This document shows, piece by piece, positions 56,234 to 64,000 of a stretch of DNA of 64,000 nt. Position numbers and translations under genes: made by a program. Positions within the stretch are counted from its first letter, which is position 1. Every line of letters begins with the position of its first letter. Origin of the DNA: Bacteroidota bacterium (GTDB lineage: Bacteria; Bacteroidota; Bacteroidia; Bacteroidales; NBLH01); the NCBI GenBank assembly GCA_025361565.1, contig JANYKN010000034.1, positions 1 to 64,000 on the forward strand. The letters are read 5' to 3'. The notes under the pieces are model-generated. The model did not search any database and was not told the origin of the DNA. It worked only from the letters and a program-made list of their open reading frames with translations.

Positions 56234-58810
56234 ATGAAGCAGATTAGCATTGTTTTTTTCCTTCTTTTTATCTTGTCTTCATGTCATAAACCTGATAATC
56301 TTAGGCATGCTCCAGTCGCTCAAAAAGGAATCCTTGATTTAAGGAATTGGGATTTTGAAAAAGATGGATCAATAATGCTCAATGGAGAATGGGAATTTTA
56401 TTGGGAAAAACTTATTGCTCCTTCCGAATTTAGAAATAAAACTTTAAAAGCTGATGGATATTGTCAAGTTCCTTCTCTTTGGAATGGACAAATTGTAAAT
56501 AATGAAAAGCTTACAGGAAGAGGATTTGCCACTTTTAACTTAAAAATAATCAGTAATAAAAACCAAAGACTCGAAATAGAAATTGATGAATTGATGAGTG
56601 CTTATAAATGCTGGTGCAATGGAATTGAAATTTTTACATGTGGCAATGTTTCCGATAATGCCCTTAAGGGAATTCCAAGGCAATTTCCTATTATTACAAA
56701 TTTAGATATAACAAAGGATACAACGATTTTGGTTTTTCAGATATCCAATTTTCACCATAGAGCAGGAGGCTTTTTTACAAGTCCTAAAATTGGTGTCCAA
56801 GAAGAACTTCTCATCGCCAAAATAAAAAAAATAGCTTTTGATTTGTTCCTGTTTGGAAGTATTCTCATCATGTCCTTTTATCATTTTGGGTTCTTTTATA
56901 TGCGCAGAGAAAAATCTGCAGCGCTTTTTTTTGGTCTCTTCACCCTCATCCTTGCAATCCGTACATTATTTACCGGTTCACAGTTTATTTATGTTATCTT
57001 TCCTGGAATAAGTTGGTTTCTGAAATATCGTATCGAATATCTAACCTTATATCTTTCGCCCATATTTATATTATATTTTCTATACAAAATATATAAGAAT
57101 GATATCAGTGAACGTTTTACTCAAATTTTTGGTATATTATTTACACTTTATGCATTTACAGTACTTTTACCCACTGCAATTTTTACAAGGCTTTTGGTTA
57201 CATACCAGATCATTCTTTTACTTACAATTATCTATATTTTTACCAGATTGGTTAAAACCCTTGTACGTAAGCGAATGGGAGCAAGGATATTATTTGCCAG
57301 CGTTTTGGTTTTTTTCTTGACTATTATCAATGATATTTTATTGACTAGGGGTTTAATTACTAATACTATCGAATTGGTACCTTTTGGTACTTTCGTCTTT
57401 ATACTTGGGCAATCACTCGTATTGGCAAGAATATTTACAGGTGCTTTTTACGAAAATGAAGCTCTTACTTTGGAGCTGGATTATCAAAATAAGAACCTTG
57501 AACAAATTGTTGAAAAAAGAACTTTAGAGGTCGAAAATCAAAAACTTTCAATTCTTGAAATTAATGAAGAATTGACATTGCAAAATGAAGAGATTCAGGC
57601 AATTAATGAGAATCTTGAAGAACAAAAGATGAGATTAATTGATAGTGAAGAAAAATTTCGAAGTCTTGTAGAATTATTGCCTGAAGCAATTTTTGAAATG
57701 GATTTGCATGGAAAACTTATTTATGCTAATGATGAGTTTCATAGAAAACTTGGATATGAACAGATAGATATTAAAAAAGGTCTGAGCTGTAATGAAATAG
57801 TATTTTTTAATCATAAAGGAACTAATCAATCTTTTATTGAACACATCAATTCTCAATTTTCTGATCATAATGTATTAAAAGAATTGGAATATCAAATTTT
57901 ACGAAAAGACAAATCAAGTTTTCCTGTATTGTTATCTTTATCTTCAGTTTCAAATAGCGATAGAATAGCATATAGATGCGTGTTTATTGATATTTCACAA
58001 CGTGTTGAAAATGAGAAAAAAATTGAAACAGCTTTAAAGGATATCCATAAAAAAAATAAAGATATAACGGATAGTATAGAATACGCCTTGCACATTCAAA
58101 ATGCAGTTTTACCTTCAGGTGATTTTATTGCTTCACTTTTTGACGATTTTTTCATCATTAATAAACCCCATAGTATTGTAAGTGGCGATTTTTATTATTT
58201 CTCTAAAAAAGAAGAAAAAATTGTTTTTGCAATTTCTGATTGTACAGGACATGGTGTGCCTGGAGGTTTTATGACTATGCTGGGTATCACACAGTTAAAC
58301 GAAATATACAATCGTGATGAATTTTGTGCACCTGATAAAGCTCTTGGTATGATGAGAAAACAAGTCATTGAAAGCTTAAATCAGAATATCACCGAGTATG
58401 GAAGCAAAGATGGAATGGATATGTTACTTGCTATTTTTGATCCTCAAACGCTTAAATTTGAATTTGCAAGTGCCAATCAATCACTATACATAATACGAAA
58501 AGGCGAGCTTATTATTTATAGAGGTGATAAAATGCCAGTTGGTATATATCGACGGATGGAACCTTTTACAAATTACGAAATTCAGCTGCAAAAAGGCGAC
58601 ATTCTATATTTATTTACTGATGGAATAGTTGATCTCTTTGGAGGCGAAAATGACAGAAGGTTGTACTCGAAGGGCTTACAAGAACTTTTAATGAATGTAT
58701 ATACTGAGAAACTGACAAGGCAAAGTAAAATGATCGAAGCTTTTTTACTTAATTGGCAGGGTCAGAATAAACAAACTGACGATATGTTGATGATTGGAAT
58801 AAGGATTTAA
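56234..58810 (+). CDS. 7TMR-DISM / PAS / SpoIIE-phosphatase signalling lipoprotein
   Basis: The ATG at 56234 gives a lipoprotein signal (KQISIVFFLLFILSSC). The 858-residue product has, in order: a periplasmic jelly-roll (about 25-185, LNGEWEFYWEKLI, RGFATFNLKI; DISMED-like), a seven-helix 7TMR-DISM membrane module (about 195-405), a coiled coil (about 415-475, IVEKRTLEVENQKL), a PAS domain (about 475-600) and a C-terminal PP2C-type SpoIIE phosphatase (about 620-858) with SGDFYYF, SDCTGHGVPGGFM, SLNQN and TDDMLMIGIRI. It would sense a ligand outside and dephosphorylate a cytosolic target, typically an anti-anti-sigma factor. No such partner is adjacent, so the output is unknown. Confidence 0.9.
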   Translation: MKQISIVFFLLFILSSCHKPDNLRHAPVAQKGILDLRNWDFEKDGSIMLNGEWEFYWEKLIAPSEFRNKTLKADGYCQVPSLWNGQIVNNEKLTGRGFATFNLKIISNKNQRLEIEIDELMSAYKCWCNGIEIFTCGNVSDNALKGIPRQFPIITNLDITKDTTILVFQISNFHHRAGGFFTSPKIGVQEELLIAKIKKIAFDLFLFGSILIMSFYHFGFFYMRREKSAALFFGLFTLILAIRTLFTGSQFIYVIFPGISWFLKYRIEYLTLYLSPIFILYFLYKIYKNDISERFTQIFGILFTLYAFTVLLPTAIFTRLLVTYQIILLLTIIYIFTRLVKTLVRKRMGARILFASVLVFFLTIINDILLTRGLITNTIELVPFGTFVFILGQSLVLARIFTGAFYENEALTLELDYQNKNLEQIVEKRTLEVENQKLSILEINEELTLQNEEIQAINENLEEQKMRLIDSEEKFRSLVELLPEAIFEMDLHGKLIYANDEFHRKLGYEQIDIKKGLSCNEIVFFNHKGTNQSFIEHINSQFSDHNVLKELEYQILRKDKSSFPVLLSLSSVSNSDRIAYRCVFIDISQRVENEKKIETALKDIHKKNKDITDSIEYALHIQNAVLPSGDFIASLFDDFFIINKPHSIVSGDFYYFSKKEEKIVFAISDCTGHGVPGGFMTMLGITQLNEIYNRDEFCAPDKALGMMRKQVIESLNQNITEYGSKDGMDMLLAIFDPQTLKFEFASANQSLYIIRKGELIIYRGDKMPVGIYRRMEPFTNYEIQLQKGDILYLFTDGIVDLFGGENDRRLYSKGLQELLMNVYTEKLTRQSKMIEAFLLNWQGQNKQTDDMLMIGIRI

Positions 58811-58906
58811 TATTTTATAAATTTCCTAAAATTTTGGAAGATTCATATTGCTATAAATCAGGAATTTATATGTTACATAATTATTTCCATAGCAAAATTT
58901 GAGCAA

Positions 58907-59284
58907 TTATACTCCTAAAGCTCTTTGAAGTCCATTTACTTGCTGATCCCAAAGGTTCTTGTTGTCTTCAATTTCATCTTCTTCAGCAAAGTCAGTAATC
59001 ACCAATGAAACAGAGTTTGTAAGTTCTTCTTTAGTTATTTTGAATTCAAAATATGTATCTTCTTCATCTTCAACCCATTTAAAACGGATATATTCATTTG
59101 TTTTTTTTATTACAATTTTGGCTTCTTCTTCTGCACCATCCCAAATAAATGCAAAATTTTTCCCTCTTAACTGAACATCATCTGCAAACCATTCCGAAAG
59201 ACCGCTTGGAGTGCTTAATCTGGAGTAAATCAATTTTGTCGATGCATTAATCGGATAATCCAACTCATATTTAGTTTTAGACAT
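58907..59284 (-). CDS. START-like domain protein
   Basis: 125 residues, cytosolic. It has an SRPBCC/START-like fold of the type conserved in Bacteroidota: KYELDYPINASTKLIYSRLSTPSGLSEWFADDVQ, FAFIWDGAEEEAKI, FKWVEDEEDTYFEFKITKEE and WDQQVNGLQRALG. It is acidic. These proteins bind small hydrophobic molecules or act on folding; here the ligand is not known. Monocistronic, converging on the signalling lipoprotein. Confidence 0.8.
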   Translation of the reverse strand: MSKTKYELDYPINASTKLIYSRLSTPSGLSEWFADDVQLRGKNFAFIWDGAEEEAKIVIKKTNEYIRFKWVEDEEDTYFEFKITKEELTNSVSLVITDFAEEDEIEDNKNLWDQQVNGLQRALGV

Positions 59285-59776
59285 ATTGGGGCTTCTGTTT
59301 TATTTTGCAATATATAAAAAATACTTTAGAAATAAAAATATAATCCAGATTGAAAATAGTTACTAACATAAAGACTGCTTGAATTTTAAATATCTGAACT
59401 TACTATTTTTTATATATCGTTTTATACGTAAATATTAAATTATGTATTAAAGAACACTTGTTTATGTATCAATTTAAATGTGGCCTCACTTATTTTAATT
59501 TTTTCAGTATTGGTTCAAAATTTTCAATTTTCAATGCTTCAAATGCTTCTAAACACAAATTTTAGTTAAAAAAATTATACCGTTGTCAATAATACACTTA
59601 ATGAGTTACTTAGTCAATTGTATTTTAATAACTACTTTCATATAATTATTGAATATTGGCATTGAAATTGAGATCTGCATAATTAACAATATGATTTTTT
59701 AGGCTATAAATTAAGTTTGATATAAATACATAAATCAACTCAAAGTGAAATTTTCAAATGATTTACATCGTTAATT
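59285..59776. other. 492-bp intergenic region
   Basis: AT-rich, with short runs such as TTTTATACGTAAATA and TTTTCAATTTTCAATGCTTCAAATGCTTC. I see no gene, RNA or clear promoter in it. It separates the divergent START-like and repeat-protein genes and must hold their promoters. Confidence 0.4.
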
Positions 59777-61258
59777 TTGAATAAATACATTGTAAAATAT
59801 AGAGCATTAGTCATATTACTAATCATTCTTGAATTTGTCTTTAAATCAGATATTTCAGCCCAGTATGCATTTGATTGGGCTAAGACATATGGTGGCGACG
59901 CCTGGGACGAAGCCTTTGGTCTTGTTGAAACGGCCAATGGTGATTTAATATTATGTGGATATACCAAATCGCAGGAAAAGCATCTCTGGATTATAAAACT
60001 TGATGAATTTGGGAACTCACGCTGGGGAAAGACCTATAAGGCAAAACCTGTTTCTGAAGGGAAAGATATAATTATTGGAAAAGATTCAAATATAATTTCT
60101 GTTGGATATTCTATTAAACCATATAGTTATCAAAGCGACTTATGGATTGTAAAGCTAAATCAGGAAGGAGAGAAACTTTGGGACAAAAATTACGGAGGAA
60201 TAGCGGAAGAAAGTGCAAACAGTATAACTGAATCATACGATGGAGGCTATGTTTTAGCAGGTGTTACAACTACAACTCCTGATTTTCAAGAAGATGCATG
60301 GGTTATAAAGCTTGACTCGTCAGGTGAAAAACTTTGGGAACGAACATTTGGCGGCAGCAAACCTGATGAGGCGAATGATATAATACAAACTAAAGACAAA
60401 GGCCTTGTAGTTTGCGGTGTTACTAGCTCAAGAGGCGAAGGTTATAAATCGTTCTGGGTAGCTAAAATGGATAGTTCAGGTACTGATATTTGGGATAACA
60501 TTTACAAGATTAATGAATGGGATATTGCTGTAGCTGCGGTTGAAGGACTTGATGGTTATTTATATGTTACCGGTTATACCAGAACATACTCAGTAATTGA
60601 TTACGACATAGTATTATTAAAGATTGATCAAAATGGAAACTTAATTTGGCAAAAAGTAATTAGTTGGGGTCGATGGGATCAAGCTACATCGATTTGTACT
60701 ACATTCGATAATGGTATTGTTGTTTCTGGTTTTTCTCGGTCAGGGGATGTACTTTCGTCTGATTTTGCAATGACTAAGTTTGACGAAGATGGAAATATTT
60801 TGTGGCAAAATATCTTTGTCAGGAATAGCCTTGATTATTCGAATAAAATAATCGAAACCCGTGATAATGGTTTGGCTATTGCCGGAACTACCTATATGCA
60901 AGGGAGGGGATGGGATTATGCGCTCCTTAAGTTCAAAAATAATGATTTGCCTCAAATTTCTTTTTATCAGGATTCTATCACTACAAGTATTGTTGAATAT
61001 TATACTTTACGCTCCTGTATTACAAGTAAAAGCAACCTTAAAAACATACAGGTATTTTTTAACGATTCACTGTTCCTTGACAATGCAAGGCGTAAAACTA
61101 ATTCAATTTCCACCGGATGTGATATTCCATTGGAAGCTGAATTAAAATTGATTAAAGGAATGAATAAAGTAGAATTGGTTATCACAGATTTTAAAAATCA
61201 CCAGATAAGAAATGGTTGTAAAATTTATTTTATTCCTCCATCTCAGGAAAACTGGTAG
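59777..61258 (+). CDS. Secreted beta-repeat protein, TTG start
   Basis: 493 residues. No ATG precedes the signal peptide in frame; TTG at 59777 gives the clean signal KYRALVILLIILEFVFKSDISAQ, so I accept a TTG start. The body has about seven repeats of 45-55 residues of the form GGxxxDEAxxIIxTxDxGLVVxGxTxS...LWIIKLDxxGxxxWxKxY (for example YGGIAEESANSITESYDGG, IIQTKDKGLVVCGVTSSRG), which likely make a propeller. A C-terminal strand-rich tail (CITSKSNLKNIQVFF) follows. No T9SS tail. It is probably an exported or surface protein of unknown function. Confidence 0.75.
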   Translation: MNKYIVKYRALVILLIILEFVFKSDISAQYAFDWAKTYGGDAWDEAFGLVETANGDLILCGYTKSQEKHLWIIKLDEFGNSRWGKTYKAKPVSEGKDIIIGKDSNIISVGYSIKPYSYQSDLWIVKLNQEGEKLWDKNYGGIAEESANSITESYDGGYVLAGVTTTTPDFQEDAWVIKLDSSGEKLWERTFGGSKPDEANDIIQTKDKGLVVCGVTSSRGEGYKSFWVAKMDSSGTDIWDNIYKINEWDIAVAAVEGLDGYLYVTGYTRTYSVIDYDIVLLKIDQNGNLIWQKVISWGRWDQATSICTTFDNGIVVSGFSRSGDVLSSDFAMTKFDEDGNILWQNIFVRNSLDYSNKIIETRDNGLAIAGTTYMQGRGWDYALLKFKNNDLPQISFYQDSITTSIVEYYTLRSCITSKSNLKNIQVFFNDSLFLDNARRKTNSISTGCDIPLEAELKLIKGMNKVELVITDFKNHQIRNGCKIYFIPPSQENW

Positions 61259-61259
61259 T

Positions 61260-62093
61260 TTATTCTTTTATATCATAGACAATCCTAAAACCCAAGTTGA
61301 TTTTATTTGAATTCGGATTCAAAGCATTCCTATTGCTTGTACTCAGCATTTCTGGGCCATTCGTCCATGAACCTCCCCGAATAACCCTATAGTCACCAGA
61401 TTTAGGGCCTGAAGGGTTCTTGTTTGGTCTGGTTTTATAATAATCTTCGCGATAATAATCATTACACCATTCCCAAAGGTTTCCTAAAATATCATATAAA
61501 CCTGCTCCATTTGGTTTTTTTTCTCCCGATTGATGCCATTTATTACCTGAATTTAATTTATGCCAGGCGTAATCATCTATTGTTGAATCGGTTTTATTCC
61601 AATTCTTTTTATTTAAACTACCCACTTTTGCTGCATATTCCCATTCGGCTTCTGTAGGTAAGCGGCCACCTTTCCATTTACAATATGCATTTGCTGCAAA
61701 CCAACTTACAAAATTTACGGGATATTTTTCAAATCCATTTTCAACTTTAAATATACTGTCTTTTAAATATATATGGCATTTCAAATTATCCCATTGTCCA
61801 TTTAAATTTGTCCAAATAGTATTGCCTTCAAATTGATTTCCATTGGCATTTAAAAAATCAATGAATTCGTAATTTGATACTTCATATTTACCAATATAAA
61901 AGCTCTTTATTTTTATTTTTTTTGAAGGTTGCTCATCTATTTCACCATTTCTATTTCCCATTTTTATATGCCCACCTTTAATAAAAACAAGCCTACTGTC
62001 AAACTGTTTTTCATCTATCTGTCCATAAGATTTATTGCCTGAAGAGGAACTGATTAGAACAAATAAAAGAATTGTATAGATACTTTTATTCAT
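61260..62093 (-). CDS. Formylglycine-generating-enzyme-like (SUMF1) secreted protein
   Basis: The ORF track starts at 62135; the ATG at 62093 places a signal peptide (NKSIYTILLFVLISSSSG) at the N-terminus, which I prefer (277 residues). The FGE-sulfatase/SUMF1 domain shows GGHIKMGNRNGEIDEQPS, FYIGKYEVSNYEFIDFLNAN, NFVSWFAANAYCKWKGGRLP TEAEWEYAAKVG (read across), GLYDILGNLWEWCNDYY and VIRGGSWTNGPEM. SUMF1-fold proteins of this type include gliding-motility/T9SS lipoproteins (GldJ/GldK) and oxidases; the paired Cys of true FGE are not both evident here, so catalysis is doubtful. It converges with the repeat protein, one base between stops. Confidence 0.82.
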   Translation of the reverse strand: MNKSIYTILLFVLISSSSGNKSYGQIDEKQFDSRLVFIKGGHIKMGNRNGEIDEQPSKKIKIKSFYIGKYEVSNYEFIDFLNANGNQFEGNTIWTNLNGQWDNLKCHIYLKDSIFKVENGFEKYPVNFVSWFAANAYCKWKGGRLPTEAEWEYAAKVGSLNKKNWNKTDSTIDDYAWHKLNSGNKWHQSGEKKPNGAGLYDILGNLWEWCNDYYREDYYKTRPNKNPSGPKSGDYRVIRGGSWTNGPEMLSTSNRNALNPNSNKINLGFRIVYDIKE

Positions 62094-62274
62094 CAGTAAA
62101 TATTTAAATTTTGTTTCCATCTGAAGGTTGGTCAACTTAGCAATATATTCTAGATCAAGATTATGCTATTTCTTTTTGAAACGCTTTAAATATATATTTT
62201 GGATTCAAGATTTATTGTGTTTCGTTTTTTTTTCTTATTTTCGAATTTTACTCTGATTTAATCAGAATTTATAA

Positions 62275-62502
62275 ATGATAATTGAAAATAATTTATATTG
62301 TGAAAGCTGTAAAAATAGTTTTGATAAAGAACTAGTCCGTCGCAAATGCTCAAATTGTTTTGCATGTACCGGATGTGAAATTTATTTTTGTCCATTTTGC
62401 AACCGTGCAGTTGTAATTACATTGCCAAAGAAAATGTCTTTAAATAATGATAATTTAAAAGGAGTAAAAAAAATATCACCAGATAACTCCGGGAGATTCT
62501 GA
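62275..62502 (+). CDS. Small four-CxxC zinc-ribbon protein
   Basis: 75 residues. Four CxxC pairs (Cys 9/12, 25/28, 31/34 and 39/42) within the first 45 residues would bind two zinc ions in a double zinc ribbon. The remaining C-terminal part is short and basic (LPKKMSLNNDNLKGVKK). It is not a known enzyme; similar proteins are usually nucleic-acid-binding or interaction modules. It stands alone between convergent neighbours. The Cys pattern makes a real gene likely despite the size. Confidence 0.7.
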   Translation: MIIENNLYCESCKNSFDKELVRRKCSNCFACTGCEIYFCPFCNRAVVITLPKKMSLNNDNLKGVKKISPDNSGRF

Positions 62503-62543
62503 ATTTCGAAGAATAAAGAAGAATTCATCATGAAATTGGTAAA

Positions 62544-63131
62544 TTAATTTGAGGCAGAGTTAATTAACCTATTATATACTTCAAGGGCAACCCATGCATC
62601 AGTTGCCGCATATTTTAATTGGGCTTCGCTTAGCAAGTCTGCTTCCCAGTTCGATAATCGTTTCGATTTTGAAATCCTCACACCCAATACAATTGCTGAT
62701 AATTTTTGAAGGCTAAAACTTTGAATACCATATTTTTTAACCATTTCCTGTAATTCTACAAATGATTGTGGTTCAAAAGTGCTTTTCCTTTTTAAGGCAT
62801 TCAAATCATCTTTAATAGCCACTCCTATTTTAATTATACTGCTGTCTGATAAGATTCTTCGTATCGCTCCATCCAATTTTATTTTATTTAGCCTAAATAG
62901 AAATGCTTTTTCAGATGAAGCCAGTTGTAAAAGCGCAACCTCGTTTTTTTGGCCTTTTTTAAATGCTGGCTTTGTTTCTGTATCAAATCCAAGAAAAGAT
63001 TGTTGTTTTAGGTAATTAACTGCATTTTCAACTTGTTCTTTGTTTTCAACTACATATATTTCTTTGTCAAAAGAAGTTAGTGGAAGATCTAATATTTCCT
63101 CGGGACTTATACTTTTTTCAAAATCTATCAT
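62544..63131 (-). CDS. RNase D-like 3'-5' exonuclease domain protein
   Basis: 195 residues, only the DEDD exonuclease domain. Exo I is FLGFDTETKPAF (Asp-Glu), Exo II is GVAIKDDLNALKRK, and Exo III is LKYAATDAWVALEVYN (Tyr-x3-Asp, the DEDDy type). It lacks the HRDC domain of RNase D. It may trim structured RNA or DNA 3' ends. It starts 54 bp after the stop of the DUF5063 gene on the same strand, so the two are probably one operon, a pairing seen in Bacteroidota. Confidence 0.9.
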   Translation of the reverse strand: MIDFEKSISPEEILDLPLTSFDKEIYVVENKEQVENAVNYLKQQSFLGFDTETKPAFKKGQKNEVALLQLASSEKAFLFRLNKIKLDGAIRRILSDSSIIKIGVAIKDDLNALKRKSTFEPQSFVELQEMVKKYGIQSFSLQKLSAIVLGVRISKSKRLSNWEADLLSEAQLKYAATDAWVALEVYNRLINSASN

Positions 63132-63185
63132 TTGATGTTTATAACTATAATTCGGATAAAGATACTAAATATTTACTCTTTTAAA

Positions 63186-63794
63186 TTATTGATCAAACCT
63201 TTGATTAATTAACCAATTAGATGTGTCAGATTTATTCATAGAATCATAATTCTCATTCGCAGCCAGATTTTCATCTTCAATAGTTTCTGTTCCGTTTATT
63301 ATGGAATGAATGTTTATTAGAATTGCAAGTAACCGTGGACCCCAAATTTTTTCAAAATTTGAAATGCAAACATATAGAGAAGCTAGCAATGCATCAGGAA
63401 CCTCAAATTCATAGATTGAAACAAAATCTTTCAAATCCTGATAAACATCAGCAAGACAATCGGAAAGGCTTTCACTTTCCAGATTATTTGGATCTCCGTT
63501 TTCTGGTAAGATTACTTCTATAAATCTGTCTGATTTTCCAATTTTATTGGCAACTGCAATTTGTATGAGTGACCAGTCTTCTTCTTGTACAAATTTTTCA
63601 ACTTCTTCTTCCTGAGTTTCATCCGGTCTACCTAACATACTGGCTTTTAAATATATTAGTGTCAAGATTTTTTGCGTCTTAGATAAAAAATCAAGCTTTG
63701 TAATTTCCTCTGTATTTTCAACTAATCTGCAATATTCTCTTGCTGAGAGATAAAATTCATTAATTGGATTATTTTTTTGACCTAATTTATTCAT
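63186..63794 (-). CDS. DUF5063-family protein
   Basis: 202 residues, helical and acidic, without signal or membrane segment. It resembles DUF5063 proteins of Bacteroidota: INEFYLSAREYCRLVENTEE, KTQKILTLIYLKASMLG, SLSDCLADVYQDLKDFVSIYE and the WGPRLLAILINIHSIIN end. Function unknown. It lies directly upstream of the RNase D-like exonuclease gene and may work with it. Confidence 0.8.
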   Translation of the reverse strand: MNKLGQKNNPINEFYLSAREYCRLVENTEEITKLDFLSKTQKILTLIYLKASMLGRPDETQEEEVEKFVQEEDWSLIQIAVANKIGKSDRFIEVILPENGDPNNLESESLSDCLADVYQDLKDFVSIYEFEVPDALLASLYVCISNFEKIWGPRLLAILINIHSIINGTETIEDENLAANENYDSMNKSDTSNWLINQRFDQ

Positions 63795-63942
63795 AAATTC
63801 TTGTATGTGTTTTGCTTTATTTTTTAAACTGAAGTTTGCAATTAAAATATTAATCTATTATCAAAAAAGATGGTTGATTTAATTCAATCCGTAAAAAGGT
63901 TTTATTAATATTTTGGTTTTAATGAGCAAAGATATTAAATAT

Positions 63943-64000
63943 TCATATTTTTATTTGTTCCAAAAAGTCATAAATTTTCACCAGTTCGTTAATACCCGAA
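63943..64000 (-). CDS. Possible C-terminal end of a gene entering from the right edge
   Basis: The minus strand reads SGINELVKIYDFLEQIKI and stops at TGA (63943-63945), with no start in the window. The peptide looks like a normal helical C-terminus and has the same direction as the DUF5063 gene about 150 bp away, so it may be the upstream member of that operon. Only 18 residues are visible, so family assignment is not possible. Confidence 0.35.
   Translation of the reverse strand, partial: SGINELVKIYDFLEQIKI

Noticed and set aside
63922-64000. Plus-strand ORF from ATG at 63922 to the window edge
   Set aside because: No ribosome-binding site or recognisable sequence; the minus-strand C-terminus is more plausible.

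Overview
The window looks like chromosomal DNA of an AT-rich member of the Bacteroidota, probably near Bacteroidales/Marinilabiliales. The evidence is a T9SS C-terminal sorting domain, TAnnTTTG -7 promoter elements, a complex I operon of eleven nuo genes (A, B, C, D, H-N) without nuoEFG, a Bacteroidetes-type glycogen synthase, and DUF5063 and START-like families. The assignment is by protein family only; no search was run.

Layout. 1-2.7 kb (minus strand): the start of a membrane-anchored thioredoxin, then a small glycogen locus (CBM48 protein, small acidic protein, GT4 glycogen synthase). 3.2-8.8 kb (minus): a LuxR-type response regulator and its cytosolic multi-PAS histidine kinase, whose 5' end is split off by an apparent frameshift. 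9.4-20.3 kb (plus): the complex I operon, interrupted between nuoM and nuoN by a 23S-rRNA-IVP/four-helix-bundle gene bracketed by 17-bp direct repeats, then a small conserved hypothetical gene and a strong terminator. 20.3-21.4 kb: degenerate DNA with REP-like palindromes and a decayed coiled-coil ORF built of 21-bp (one heptad) repeats. 21.4-28.6 kb: a helical hypothetical, a T9SS-exported protein and an RND efflux adaptor/pump pair. 28.6-30.45 kb: an IS110-family element with a frameshifted transposase, a strongly folded leader that is a good bridge-RNA candidate, and an insertion site whose empty form can be rebuilt as a 36-nt palindrome.

30.6-34.8 kb: a three-gene unit of secreted WD40-caspase, secreted hypothetical and four-TM protein, then a small lipoprotein between two copies of a palindromic repeat, and a YbjQ-family protein. 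34.9-47 kb: a 3-methyladenine-DNA glycosylase, an MFS transporter, a formimidoylglutamase-like ureohydrolase, an orphan sugar-binding lipoprotein, a second lipoprotein, a giant WG-repeat protein, an SDR with a palindromic operator candidate, and a PQQ-like propeller. 47.4-56 kb: an ABCG-type transporter fused to a TerB-like region, DsbD, a TlpA-like lipoprotein, SerB and tRNA-Met(CAU). 56.2-64 kb: a 7TMR-DISM/PAS/SpoIIE signalling lipoprotein, a START-like protein, a secreted repeat protein, a formylglycine-generating-enzyme-like protein, a zinc ribbon, an RNase D-like exonuclease, a DUF5063 protein and a possible gene end at the window edge.

The best leads are the IS110 bridge-RNA candidate with its reconstructible target, the IVP cassette inside the complex I operon, the split 11-PAS sensor kinase, and the palindromic repeat family sharing the GAAACC core. 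Coordinates of repeats and hairpins were read by hand from the sequence.
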